From: Longimicrobium sp.
GTDB taxonomy: Bacteria; Gemmatimonadota; Gemmatimonadetes; Longimicrobiales; Longimicrobiaceae
Assembly (NCBI GenBank): GCA_036389135.1
Contig: DASVQP010000029.1
Location: 62,001 to 126,000 of the forward strand
Direction of reading: 5' to 3'
DNA: 64,000 nucleotides
Part shown: in pieces, positions 23,210 to 31,523 of the stretch
Layout: the number at the start of each line of letters is the position of its first letter
Numbering within the stretch: the first letter of the stretch is position 1
Notes under the pieces: model-generated
Databases searched by the model: none
What the model was told of the DNA's origin: nothing
Seen by the model: the letters and a program-made list of their open reading frames with translations, nothing else
Program-made: the position numbers and the translations under genes

Positions 23210-25669
23210 CTACTTCGTGTCAAAGCGCAGGCCGAGGAAGACCATCGTGCCGATCTCCGGCATGTTGATCATCTCGATGTGGCGCTGGTCGAAGCCGCAC
23301 CCGCTCTCGTCCGTGTCCGCCGTCCCCGGATTGTCGCTGGCGCAGCCGAACAGGTTGTTGACTCCCAGGTTGATCGCCGAGCGGAAGCGTGGCACCCGAT
23401 ATCCGACGTTTAGGTCCAGCGTGGAGAAGGTTGGGATGCGGCCCTTGTTGATCCCCGAGTTGAACTGGTAGCCGTTCACGTAACGCGCCGTCAGGCCACC
23501 CTGCCAGTTGCCCAGATCCCGCAGGCGGGTACCCAGCGTCCACTTGGTGCCCGGGGAGTTGAGCGCGGTCGCCTCAACCTCGCCCGGGACCTTGGTGTCG
23601 ATCCCCGAGATGCCGTCCAGCTCCACCAGCGACACAGTGCCGGTAAAGTCCACGTTTCGGCTCAGCACGTAGTTCGCCGAGACGTCGGTGCCCCGGATCG
23701 TCGCCTCACCAAGGTTGAAGTAGGTGAGCACGCGCTGCGGGTTCCCCTGCTCGTCCACCAGCGGCTTCCCGTCAGCGCCGAACGCGGTGGTGGCCGCACC
23801 GCCCGCAGCGAATGGGTTGGCGATCAGCGTCAGCGGGCTCATGAAGTTCTTGTAACGGCTGTAATAGGCGGCCACGTCCACGAACAGCCGCCCGTTGATC
23901 AACGCTTTGTAGCCCACCTCCCAAGTGCGGTTCTCCTCCGGCTCCATCGGGCGGTAGCCATGGATGGAGTCACCCGCGGCGTTGCGCACGGTGAAGCCGG
24001 AGGGGTTGCCGAACACGCCGAAGGTGGGCGCGAAGTTGGGGATGTAGAAGTTGGTCTGCAGCGTGGACGGGCTCTTGAAGGCGCGGTTGTAGAAGGCGCG
24101 CACCGAGTGCCCCTCCACCGGGGTGAAGACGAGGCCGGCCTTGGGCGAGAACTGCGCGTCGTAGTTCTCGTGGTCGTCGTAGCGCCCCGCCAGCAGCAGC
24201 TTGAGCTGCGGAAGGAGCGGCGTCTCCGTCTGCGCGTACACGCCGCGCTGGTCGATGGTCAGGTCGTCGCCGGTCAGGCGGTCGGTGAGCCACTGGCGCT
24301 CGCTGCTCACCACGTCGTGCCTCACCTGCGCGCCCCACACCACGCTGGTGTTGAGGAGCGGGCGGACGCGGAAGTTGTTCTGGAACTCCGCCGCGAAGAT
24401 CTGCCCGTTGCTCGGCCAGTCCGACATCTGGCGGATCTGCTCGTCCGTCTGCGAGGCGAGCGCCGGAGCGGCGCGGAAGGTGGTGTAGCGGTTGGCAGCG
24501 TAGCTCTTCCCCGCGTCCGACTCGGTGTGGTACGCGGTGAAGTAGAAGCGCGGAAAGGTGGCCTTGAACTGCTGCGTCTGGTACGTCCAGTCCACCAGCT
24601 GGTTGCGGCCGACGTTGGTCTGCCCCACGCCGTTGGTGCGGCTCCACCCGCCGTTCAGCTCGAACTGCGCGTCGCCGCGGTAGTAGACGGCGGCGCCGTA
24701 CGCGCGCGCCACGTCGCTGTCCCAGTTGAGCCCCGTGCTGTCGCCCACCGAGGTCTCCATGGGCGAGGTGGCGGCGGCCGTGGCGCGGATGCGGTTGGAC
24801 CAGTCGTTGAACTGGTTGTACTCGCCCGCCAGCTTGTAGCCGAAGCTGCCGCGCACGGCGGCGTGGCGCATCTGCACGTCGGTGTACTGGCGGCTCCCGC
24901 CCGCCACCTCCACCTGCGTGCCCGGGTACTCGCGCGGGTCCTTGGACTGCAGCGTCAGCACGCCGTTGGAGGCGTCGGCGCCGTACAGGGCGGAGCCGGG
25001 GCCCACCACCACCTCGATCCCCGCCAGGTCGATCTTGGGGATGGGGGTGAAAGCGCCCACCGGCAGCCCGTTCTCGGGAAGCACGGCGATGCGGCCGTCC
25101 TCCAGCATCAGCATGCGGTTGTTGAAGGAGGAGTTGAAGCCGCGCGCGTTGATCCCCACGCTGGTCACCCCCACCTGCACGAAGTCCAGCCCGTTGGCCT
25201 GCTTGAGCGCGCCCACGAACGAGCCCCCGGCCAGGTTGTCCAGCACCTCGGGCCCCACGCGCGTCACGGTCACCGGCGCCTCCGACCGGCGCTCGGCGCG
25301 GCGCGACGCGGAGACGACGAGCCCGTCCAGCTCAACGGGCGAGCTCTCCAGCCGGACGGCGACCAGCGCCTCCTCGCCCGCGGCGACGGTGACGTCGTGG
25401 GTCTTCGCCAGGAAGCCGGCGCGCGACACGCGCAGCTGGCGCGGCCCCGCAGGGACGCCGGTGAGGGTGAACTGCCCCAGGGCGTTGGTGGTGGACCCGT
25501 AGCGGGTGCCGACCACCGTGACCTGCGCGGCGCGGATGGCGTCGCCGTCGGGGCCGGCGACGGTCCCCCGCACGGTGCCGCTCTGGGCGGCGGCGAGGGC
25601 CGGCATGGCGGCCATGCAGGCCGCCGCCAGGAGTGCGCGCCAGGGGTGGCGCCGGGTGCTGCCGTTCAT
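23210..25669 (-). CDS. TonB-dependent outer-membrane receptor with carboxypeptidase-regulatory-like domain
   Basis: An 819-aa protein with a signal peptide (ALLAAACMAAMPALAAAQ), then an N-terminal CarboxypepD_reg/TonB_C-like domain (GTVRGTVAGPDGDAIRAAQV to about residue 110), a plug domain (about 120-260: SEAPVTVTRVGPEVLDNL, NSSFNNRMLMLEDGR, EVVVGPGSALYGADASNGV) and a 22-strand-type barrel. It ends in Phe-Asp-Thr-Lys rather than a terminal aromatic. Such receptors import iron chelates, cobalamin or glycans. No partner transporter is adjacent, so the substrate is unknown. Single gene. Confidence 0.93.
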   Translation of the reverse strand: MNGSTRRHPWRALLAAACMAAMPALAAAQSGTVRGTVAGPDGDAIRAAQVTVVGTRYGSTTNALGQFTLTGVPAGPRQLRVSRAGFLAKTHDVTVAAGEEALVAVRLESSPVELDGLVVSASRRAERRSEAPVTVTRVGPEVLDNLAGGSFVGALKQANGLDFVQVGVTSVGINARGFNSSFNNRMLMLEDGRIAVLPENGLPVGAFTPIPKIDLAGIEVVVGPGSALYGADASNGVLTLQSKDPREYPGTQVEVAGGSRQYTDVQMRHAAVRGSFGYKLAGEYNQFNDWSNRIRATAAATSPMETSVGDSTGLNWDSDVARAYGAAVYYRGDAQFELNGGWSRTNGVGQTNVGRNQLVDWTYQTQQFKATFPRFYFTAYHTESDAGKSYAANRYTTFRAAPALASQTDEQIRQMSDWPSNGQIFAAEFQNNFRVRPLLNTSVVWGAQVRHDVVSSERQWLTDRLTGDDLTIDQRGVYAQTETPLLPQLKLLLAGRYDDHENYDAQFSPKAGLVFTPVEGHSVRAFYNRAFKSPSTLQTNFYIPNFAPTFGVFGNPSGFTVRNAAGDSIHGYRPMEPEENRTWEVGYKALINGRLFVDVAAYYSRYKNFMSPLTLIANPFAAGGAATTAFGADGKPLVDEQGNPQRVLTYFNLGEATIRGTDVSANYVLSRNVDFTGTVSLVELDGISGIDTKVPGEVEATALNSPGTKWTLGTRLRDLGNWQGGLTARYVNGYQFNSGINKGRIPTFSTLDLNVGYRVPRFRSAINLGVNNLFGCASDNPGTADTDESGCGFDQRHIEMINMPEIGTMVFLGLRFDTK

Positions 25670-25733
25670 GAGAAGATCTCGCCTGTTGTGGGAACGTGTG
25701 CGCGGCCGCGGCCGCTTCCGCGCGGTTGGTCCA

Positions 25734-26153
25734 TCACTGCCCGTCCTGCTCCGGCACCATCACCACAGCTTCTCCGTCCACCACCTTTTCGCCCGCCTGG
25801 TTCTGCACCCAGGTGGCGAGCCTCACGCGCCGCTTTGCCGCCATCGTCTCCAGCACCTCCACCCTCGCCGTCACCGTGTCGCCGATCCGCACCGGGCGCA
25901 GGAACCGGAGGCTCTGCGACAGGTAGATCGTCCCCGGGCCCGGGAGGCGCATGGCGAGCACGGTGGAGATGAACGCTGCCGACAGCATCCCGTGCGCGAT
26001 CCGGCCTCCGAACGGCCCCTTCTCCGCCGCCACCGCGTCGAGGTGCGCCGGGTTGAAGTCTCCCGTCACCCCCGCGAACATGACGACGTCCGCCTCCGTC
26101 ACCGTCTTGCTGAACTCCGCCGTCATGGCGACGGCGATCTGGTCGAATTTCAC
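25734..26153 (-). CDS. MaoC-family (R)-enoyl-CoA hydratase (PhaJ-like)
   Basis: A 139-aa hot-dog-fold protein. The hydratase-2 signature is complete: GDFNPAHLDAVAAEKGPFGGRIAHG (catalytic Asp and His in GDxNPxH; quoted block spans about 25-49 with standard spacing). FSKTVTEADVVMFAG at about 12 and LRFLRPVRIGDTV at about 80 are also typical. It would hydrate trans-2-enoyl-CoA to (R)-3-hydroxyacyl-CoA, a route to polyhydroxyalkanoate or fatty-acid turnover. The GTG at 26153 is chosen because VKFDQI matches the family start. There is no Shine-Dalgarno, because an R3 repeat sits 9 bases upstream. Confidence 0.85.
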   Translation of the reverse strand: MKFDQIAVAMTAEFSKTVTEADVVMFAGVTGDFNPAHLDAVAAEKGPFGGRIAHGMLSAAFISTVLAMRLPGPGTIYLSQSLRFLRPVRIGDTVTARVEVLETMAAKRRVRLATWVQNQAGEKVVDGEAVVMVPEQDGQ

Positions 26154-26161
26154 GGGAAGAA

Positions 26162-26484
26162 AAGTGCGTGAGTGCGTGAGTGCGCTTGCTGTGACTGTTT
26201 TCGAGGCACGCGGATTCCCCCTCTCCCCGGCCCTCTCCCCCGCAAGCGGGGGAAAGGGTGCACTTCGTCCAGCGCCATCATCATCGTAGGGGCGCGATTC
26301 GTCGCGCCCGCCCCATCCCCCACCACGAACCCCGCCCCGCTGCCGCATCCCGCAGGGGCAGACCTGCGTGGCTGCCCACCCTTCTGCCCATCCCCATTCC
26401 CGCCGCACCGCACAAATCCACGTGCCCCAGTCCGCGAAGGCGGACTTTGTGCTGTTGTTGCAGCGAGTTCACTCGCCACGGCCG
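26162..26484. repeat. composite of R3, R4 and R5 repeats, no gene
   Basis: This 320-base gap is built from repeats. R3 (AGTGCGTGAGTGCGTGAGTG) is at 26162-26187. An R4 array includes CCCTCTCCCC../..GGGGGAAAGGG, the hairpin TAGGGGCGCGATTCGTCGCG at about 26287 and AGGGGCAGACCTGCGTGGCTGC at about 26361. An R5 module (AGTCCGCGAAGGCGGACT, then GTTGTTGCAGCGAGTTCACTCG) is at 26429-26479, ending 6 bases from the symporter stop codon. Confidence 0.85.
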
Positions 26485-27990
26485 TCACACCGCCATCACC
26501 AGCCGCACGTCGGCGTCGATCTGCTCCACCGCGCGCGCCCGGGTGAGCCACGAGACGCCGAAGAAGACCAGGATCGAGAGGACCAGCGAGAGGCCCGAGA
26601 CGGAGACGCCCGTGGGGAAGGAGTACGCCTTGAAGTACGAGAGCGTCTCAAAGGTCAGCGTGATCCCCAGCCCCGTGAGGATGGAGGCGATCGCGCCCTC
26701 GCGGGTGGCGCCCTCCCAGTTGAGGCCGATGGCGAGCGCGGGGACGAAGGTGGAGGCGAAGAGGCCCCATCCAAAGATCCCCAGGAACGCCACCACCGCA
26801 CCCGGCAGCAGCGCCAGCGCCGCCGCCGCCAGCGAGATCGCCACGGTGGAGAGACGGCCCCAGAGGAGCTCGTTCTTCACCTTGCGGCCCAGCGACACCG
26901 GCAGGTCGTGCGTGATGGCCGCGGCGCCCACGCTCATGAACGAGTTGACCGTGCTCATGATGGCCGCCGCCACGCCCGAGAAGACCAGCGCCGCCAGCCA
27001 CACCGGCACGTAGCGCAGCAGGAAGAAGGGCGTCGCATCGTCTGGACGCGTGAGGGGGGCGAGCTGCCCGCTCGCCACCAGCGCCTTCACCGCCACGCCA
27101 ACGCCGAAGTAGAGGAGCATGCTCAGCACGAGCGCGAGCGTCACGAGCAGCGGATACCACTTGAGGCGGCGCGGGTCGCGCAGCATGTAGAACTTGTGGA
27201 TCACGTGGGGCTGCCCCATCGAGCCCACGCCAAAGACGAAGAAGAGCGAGAGGGCGGCGAGCGGACCCATCTTGCCGAAGGGCCCCAGGAACGCCGGATC
27301 CGCGGCGAGGATGGTGGTCGAGATCCCAGACATCCCCCCGCCCACCTTGAGCGTGAAGAGGAAGACGAGAACCGACGCCACCGCCATCAGCGTCCCCTGG
27401 AAGACGTCCGTGTAGACGCCGGCCAGGATGCCGCCCGCCACCGAGTACGCCAGCACGATCGCCATCCCGATCCACACCCCCGCAGCCAGCCCGGTGCCGA
27501 AGATGGAATCGATGACGAGCCCCAGCGCCAGGAGGTTGGTGGCCATGTAGCCGACGACCGCGATCAGCAGCGCCACCGCGGAGAGCCCCTGCGCCGCCGG
27601 CGAGCGGTAGCGCGCGCCCACCGCGTCCGGCACGGTGATGACGCCGCGCACCTCGGCCAGCAGGCGCATCCGCTTGGCGAGCGCCCACGAAGTCATCGAC
27701 GCGGTGACGGTGGCGGGGAGCATCAGGAACATGGCGCCCAGCCCGGTGGCGTACACCAGCCCCGGCCCGCCGATGAAGGCGAACCCCGAGAGCGTCGCCG
27801 ACATCGCGGCGAGGGTGAGCGCGATGAGGCCGATACCCTCCCCCGCCACGAAGAAGTCGCTCGCGGTGCGGGTGCGGCGCGTGGCCCACACCCCGATCGC
27901 CGCCACGATGACGAAGTACACGACCGCCACGGCCACGATGGTGGGCTGCGCCAGCTTCGGCAGGCCGGCGGTCTGCAGCACGATCATCAT
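26485..27990 (-). CDS. sodium:solute symporter (SSS/SLC5 family)
   Basis: A 501-aa protein with about 13 predicted membrane helices. SSF-family blocks: DFFVAGEGIGLIALTLAAM (about 37), GFAFIGGPGLVYATG (about 64), GGILAGVYTDVFQGTLM (about 183, the family core GGLxAVxxTDxxQ) and VFSGVAAAIMSTVNSFM (about 338, with Ser/Thr likely lining the Na2 site). It imports a small solute with Na+, plausibly a carboxylate given the linked CoA ligase. ATG at 27990 overlaps the upstream stop (ATGATG). Downstream of the small membrane-protein gene in one operon. Confidence 0.93.
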   Translation of the reverse strand: MMIVLQTAGLPKLAQPTIVAVAVVYFVIVAAIGVWATRRTRTASDFFVAGEGIGLIALTLAAMSATLSGFAFIGGPGLVYATGLGAMFLMLPATVTASMTSWALAKRMRLLAEVRGVITVPDAVGARYRSPAAQGLSAVALLIAVVGYMATNLLALGLVIDSIFGTGLAAGVWIGMAIVLAYSVAGGILAGVYTDVFQGTLMAVASVLVFLFTLKVGGGMSGISTTILAADPAFLGPFGKMGPLAALSLFFVFGVGSMGQPHVIHKFYMLRDPRRLKWYPLLVTLALVLSMLLYFGVGVAVKALVASGQLAPLTRPDDATPFFLLRYVPVWLAALVFSGVAAAIMSTVNSFMSVGAAAITHDLPVSLGRKVKNELLWGRLSTVAISLAAAALALLPGAVVAFLGIFGWGLFASTFVPALAIGLNWEGATREGAIASILTGLGITLTFETLSYFKAYSFPTGVSVSGLSLVLSILVFFGVSWLTRARAVEQIDADVRLVMAV

Positions 27991-28478
27991 ACGGTCTCCA
28001 CCTCGGCGGCGGCGGGAAGGGTGGGCACGGAGGCCGGGGCGGCGCGGAGCTGGCGGGCGGCGGCGCGAACCCGCTCCAGGTCCTCGTCGCTCAGCGTCAT
28101 CTCGTCGAAGGTCAGCGCGTACGCCAGCGGCAGCACGAGCAGCGGAAGGAGCCCCACGCCCAGCAGCACCACCGCGGCGCGCAGCGGCAGGCCGAAGTAG
28201 AGCGGCGCACCCGGACCCTCTTCGGGAAGGAGCATCACGGCGCAGAAGCCGCCGGCCAGGATCAGGAAGGTGAGCGCAAAGGGGATCTTGAGACTGCCCA
28301 CTCCCTTCGTGCGGCTGGCGCCGAGCGCCATGCACGCCACCATCATCGTCGCGATCCCCAGCGCCATCAGCCACGCGCCCCAGGCCGGCGGATCGCCGGG
28401 AAGGAAGGCCGATCCGTACGCCGCCGCGATGGCGAGTGTGGAGAGCACCAGTGCTCCGATAGAGCTCCGTTTGGCCAT
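27987..28478 (-). CDS. four-helix membrane protein, probable symporter accessory subunit
   Basis: A 163-aa protein with four hydrophobic helices (about 10-25, 34-52, 65-85, 97-121) and a soluble C-terminal tail (LSDEDLERVRAAARQL...). It fits between an acyl-CoA ligase (TAATG overlap) and an SSS symporter (ATGA overlap). Small helper proteins (DUF485, DUF4212) commonly precede such symporters, as in YjcH-ActP. The sequence is not obviously either family, so the role is inferred from position. The start at 28478 is set by the one-base overlap with the ligase stop. Confidence 0.7.
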   Translation of the reverse strand: MAKRSSIGALVLSTLAIAAAYGSAFLPGDPPAWGAWLMALGIATMMVACMALGASRTKGVGSLKIPFALTFLILAGGFCAVMLLPEEGPGAPLYFGLPLRAAVVLLGVGLLPLLVLPLAYALTFDEMTLSDEDLERVRAAARQLRAAPASVPTLPAAAEVETV

Positions 28479-30268
28479 TACGCGGTCTGGTAGAGGGCGC
28501 GCAGCCGTTCGCCGTACTTCTCGGCGATGGCGGCGCGCCGCAGCTTGAGGGTGGGGGTCAGCTCTTCCGCCTCGGCGGTGAGCGGACGCTCCAGGAGCGC
28601 GAAGCGGCGGACCTGCTCGGGGCGCGAGAGCCCCGCGTTCACGCGGTCCACCGCGGCCTGCACCTCGTCCAGCAGCTCGGGGTGCGCGAGCACTTCCGCG
28701 TTGCCGGCCGGGAGGGCGCGCGCGCGGGCCCAGGTCTCCACCGCGGAAGGGCGCAGCGCGATGAGGGCGGACACGAAGCGCTCGCCCTCGCCGAATAGCA
28801 CCGCCTGCCCGATCCACGGCTCCTGCGCCAGCCGCGCCTCGATGGGGAGCGGCGCCACCTTCTTTCCGTTGGAGAGGGCGATCAGCTCCTTCTTGCGCCC
28901 CGTCACGCGCAGCTCGCCGCGCGCGGTGACCTCGCCCAGGTCGCCGGTATGCAGCCAGGCGCCGTCGTCGCTGAAGGTGGCGCGCGTCTCCTCTGGCCGC
29001 CCGTGGTAGCCGGCGAACGTCATCGCGCCGCGGCGCACCAGGATCTCGCCGTCGTCGGCGGTGCGCAGCTCGGTGCCGGACATCGGCGGGCCGGCGGTCT
29101 GGAAGCCGTAGCCCTCCGGCCGGTGGAAGGCGACGCACAGGTGCTCGGTGAGACCGTAGCCGCCCAGGATGCTGAGCCCCAGCGCGTCCAGGTACTCCGC
29201 CACCTCGCCCGGCAGCGTCGCGCCGCCGGAGGTCGCGAGCCGCACCCGCCCGCCGAAGAGGCCGCGCAGTTGGGCCGCGTACGGCGCCGCCACCTGGCTC
29301 CACTCCGCCTGCAGCCAGGCCGGCACCGGCTCACCCTCACGGCGAAGGGCGGCGCGGGCGCGCCCCAGCTCCAGCGCACGCCGCCAGCGCTCCGCCTCCC
29401 CACCCGTCGCGCGCCCCTCTTCCGAGCGCATCGCCTCGTACGCCTTCTCGTAGAACCTGGGCAGCCCGCCGAACACCGTGGGACCGTACTCGCGCGCCGC
29501 ATCCCACATATGGTTGGCGTCGCCAACCAGTGCCGCTTCCATCCCGCAGGCGATCCGCGTGTGCAGTCCAAAGACGCGCTCGGCGGCGTGGCAGAAGGGG
29601 AGAAAGGAGAGAGAGGTGTCGTCCGCGCACAGCCCAAGCGTGTCCTGGATGGAGTCAGCGGAGGCGGTGAGATAGCGGTGCGGGATGGCGGCGCCCTTGG
29701 GCTCGCCGGTGGATCCGGAGGTGTAGATGAGGAGCGCGACGTCGTCCGGCCGCGCGGCTGCGCTGCGGACATCCACCTCCGCACCCGCGCCGCGAGCGAG
29801 CGCATCCGACCCGCGCGCCATCCACGCGCTCCACGAGACGTCCCCCGCGCCTCCGACGGCGATCACCGTGCGCAGCGCCGGGAGCTCCGCGCGCACCGCG
29901 GCGACCTTGGCGAGCTGCGCGGCAGTGTCCACTATGACCACTGCCGCGCCGCAATCGGCGAGCACCTGGCGCACCTGACCCGGCGCGCTGGTCGGGTACA
30001 CGCCCACCGACACGCCGCCCGCGAGCATCGTCCCCAGGTCCGCGACGGGCCACGCCTCGACGTTCCCCGCCAGCACCGCCACGGACTCGCCCGGGCTGAC
30101 GCCGGCATCCACCAGCGCCGCCGCGAAGTGCCGCGCCGCATCGCCCCACTCGCCCCAGGTGAGGACGCGGTCGTGCGGGGCACCGCCGGACGCAAGCGTG
30201 CGCAGCGCCGGCCGGTCCGGGTGGAGCGCCGTGCGACCCAGGAAGCGGGAGACCGCTGTCTCACTCAT
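28478..30268 (-). CDS. long-chain-type acyl-CoA synthetase (AMP-forming)
   Basis: A 596-aa ANL-superfamily ligase of the long-chain (FadD/FAA, AMP-dependent) subgroup. Motifs: LLIYTSGSTGEPKGAAIPH (about 172), LSFLPFCHAAERVFG (about 211), LGGYGLTEHLCVAFH (about 373), AWLHTGDLGEVTARGE (about 443) and GRKKELIALSNGKKVAP (about 463), the last typical of eukaryote-like long-chain enzymes. It should convert fatty acids to acyl-CoA or an acyl-adenylate for the neighbouring KAS III-like enzyme, whose 3' end it overlaps by 8 bases. Confidence 0.92.
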   Translation of the reverse strand: MSETAVSRFLGRTALHPDRPALRTLASGGAPHDRVLTWGEWGDAARHFAAALVDAGVSPGESVAVLAGNVEAWPVADLGTMLAGGVSVGVYPTSAPGQVRQVLADCGAAVVIVDTAAQLAKVAAVRAELPALRTVIAVGGAGDVSWSAWMARGSDALARGAGAEVDVRSAAARPDDVALLIYTSGSTGEPKGAAIPHRYLTASADSIQDTLGLCADDTSLSFLPFCHAAERVFGLHTRIACGMEAALVGDANHMWDAAREYGPTVFGGLPRFYEKAYEAMRSEEGRATGGEAERWRRALELGRARAALRREGEPVPAWLQAEWSQVAAPYAAQLRGLFGGRVRLATSGGATLPGEVAEYLDALGLSILGGYGLTEHLCVAFHRPEGYGFQTAGPPMSGTELRTADDGEILVRRGAMTFAGYHGRPEETRATFSDDGAWLHTGDLGEVTARGELRVTGRKKELIALSNGKKVAPLPIEARLAQEPWIGQAVLFGEGERFVSALIALRPSAVETWARARALPAGNAEVLAHPELLDEVQAAVDRVNAGLSRPEQVRRFALLERPLTAEAEELTPTLKLRRAAIAEKYGERLRALYQTA

Positions 30269-31277
30269 CGGCGGCGCCAGTGTGGGGGTTCCAGCGTAGC
30301 GCGACGCACCCCATTGAGAGCCCCGCGCCGGAGCCGGTCATCACCACCAGGTCACCGGGCTGCAGGCGGCCGGCGCGGGCGGCATCGTCGAGCGCCATCG
30401 CCAGGCAGGCGTTGCCGGTGTATCCCCACTTCTCCATCACGGTGTGCGCGCGCTCCATCGGCTGGGCGAGCGTCTCCATCACCGCCTCGATGGTGGAGCG
30501 GTTGACCTGCGTCCAGAGCCACAGGTCCACGTCCTCCACCCCGTGCCCGGTCCTCCCCAGCACCGAGCGGACGATGCGCGGCCACCCCTCCTCGTTGACC
30601 TCTCTGGGATACTTGGTGACGAAGCGGAGCCGGTTGCGGTATCCGCTGCGCAGCACCTCGGCCGTGATCGGCTCCGCCGCGCCGCCCGCGAACACGCCCA
30701 TTCCCGCCGACAGAGACCCGTCCGCAAAGAGCTCGGAGGCGAGGATGCCGGGCTCGTCCGAGCGCGCCACCACCACCGCCCCCGCGCCGTCCGCGAAGAT
30801 GGTGGCCGTTTTCTTGTCAGCCGTATCGAGGAACTTGGACATGGCGTAGGCCGCTACCACCAGCACGCGCTCGTACCGCTCGTCCGCGCGGATGTACTTC
30901 CACGCGGCATCGAGGGCGGTGGCGAACCCGGCGCACGCGGAGTTGATGTCGAACGTCCCCGCCGCTCCCGGCAACCCGAGCCTCCCGTGCAGCACGGACG
31001 ACGTGGCGGGCGAGACGTACTCCGGCGTGTCGGTGGAGACGATGAGGAGGTCGATGTCCTCGGGGGCGAGCCGCGCATCCGCCAGCGCCGCGCGGGCCGC
31101 CGCCTCCGCAAGATCGGCCGTCGACTCGTCCGGCCCGCACCATCTCCGCTCCCGTATCCCCAGCGTCCCGGACACGAACGCGTCCACGTCCTCCCCCACC
31201 ATCACCGAAAGGTCGGCGTTGGTGAGGATGCGCTCGGGAACCGCGGACCCGGTGGAGACGATCGTGGCGTGGCGCAT
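30261..31277 (-). CDS. 3-oxoacyl-ACP synthase III-like (FabH-fold) enzyme, atypical catalytic triad
   Basis: A 338-aa thiolase-fold protein. The nucleophile is present in INSACAGFATA (Cys115), together with ATIFADGAGAVVV (about 158) and the Asn-region GYTGNACLAMALDDA (Asn289). However, the usual PHQAN motif reads WTQVN (Thr256 where His is expected). Canonical FabH decarboxylates malonyl-ACP with His-Asn; loss of His suggests acyl transfer or a different condensation, as in some OleA/CerJ-like relatives. The start at 31277 (MRHATIV) is preferred over one 12 codons upstream inside a repeat. First gene of a four-gene operon with the acyl-CoA ligase and symporter. Confidence 0.85.
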   Translation of the reverse strand: MRHATIVSTGSAVPERILTNADLSVMVGEDVDAFVSGTLGIRERRWCGPDESTADLAEAAARAALADARLAPEDIDLLIVSTDTPEYVSPATSSVLHGRLGLPGAAGTFDINSACAGFATALDAAWKYIRADERYERVLVVAAYAMSKFLDTADKKTATIFADGAGAVVVARSDEPGILASELFADGSLSAGMGVFAGGAAEPITAEVLRSGYRNRLRFVTKYPREVNEEGWPRIVRSVLGRTGHGVEDVDLWLWTQVNRSTIEAVMETLAQPMERAHTVMEKWGYTGNACLAMALDDAARAGRLQPGDLVVMTGSGAGLSMGCVALRWNPHTGAADE

Positions 31278-31313
31278 GGTGTGGTGTTTGGGTGGTGCGC
31301 GGGGGGCCCTCAC

Positions 31314-31480
31314 CCCCGCTCGTTCCTCGCTGCCCCCTCTCCCGATAACAGGAGAGGGCTGCGCCCTCTGTTATCGAGAGAGGGGGCGTATAACCTGTTG
31401 TCGCACCGGCCTGTCCCCTGCTCCCCGCACATCATCTCGTAGGGGCCGCCCCGCGTGGCTGCCCGTGCCCGTCCCTGCAC
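31314..31480. repeat. R4 repeat array between KAS III-like and lacI genes
   Basis: A long hairpin formed by GCCCCCTCTCCCGATAACAG and its near complement TGTTATCGAGAGAGGGGGC (about 31335-31388) is followed by TAGGGGCCGCCCCGCGTGGC (about 31440-31465). Both are R4-family modules. The rest of the 246-base gap to the lacI stop shows no gene. Whether readthrough from lacI passes this barrier into the operon is unclear. Confidence 0.75.
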
Positions 31481-31523
31481 CGCCGCCCGCTACACCTCAG
31501 TTCCGGCCCTTCCGTTTCCCCCC

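Noticed and set aside
23210-25669. Long plus-strand open frame antisense to the TonB receptor
   Set aside because: Composition is His/Arg/Gly/Val rich without domains; it is the usual antisense shadow in GC-rich DNA.
28478-30268. Non-ribosomal peptide adenylation domain
   Set aside because: It stands alone, has the long-chain acyl-CoA ligase motifs, and no carrier or condensation domain is nearby.
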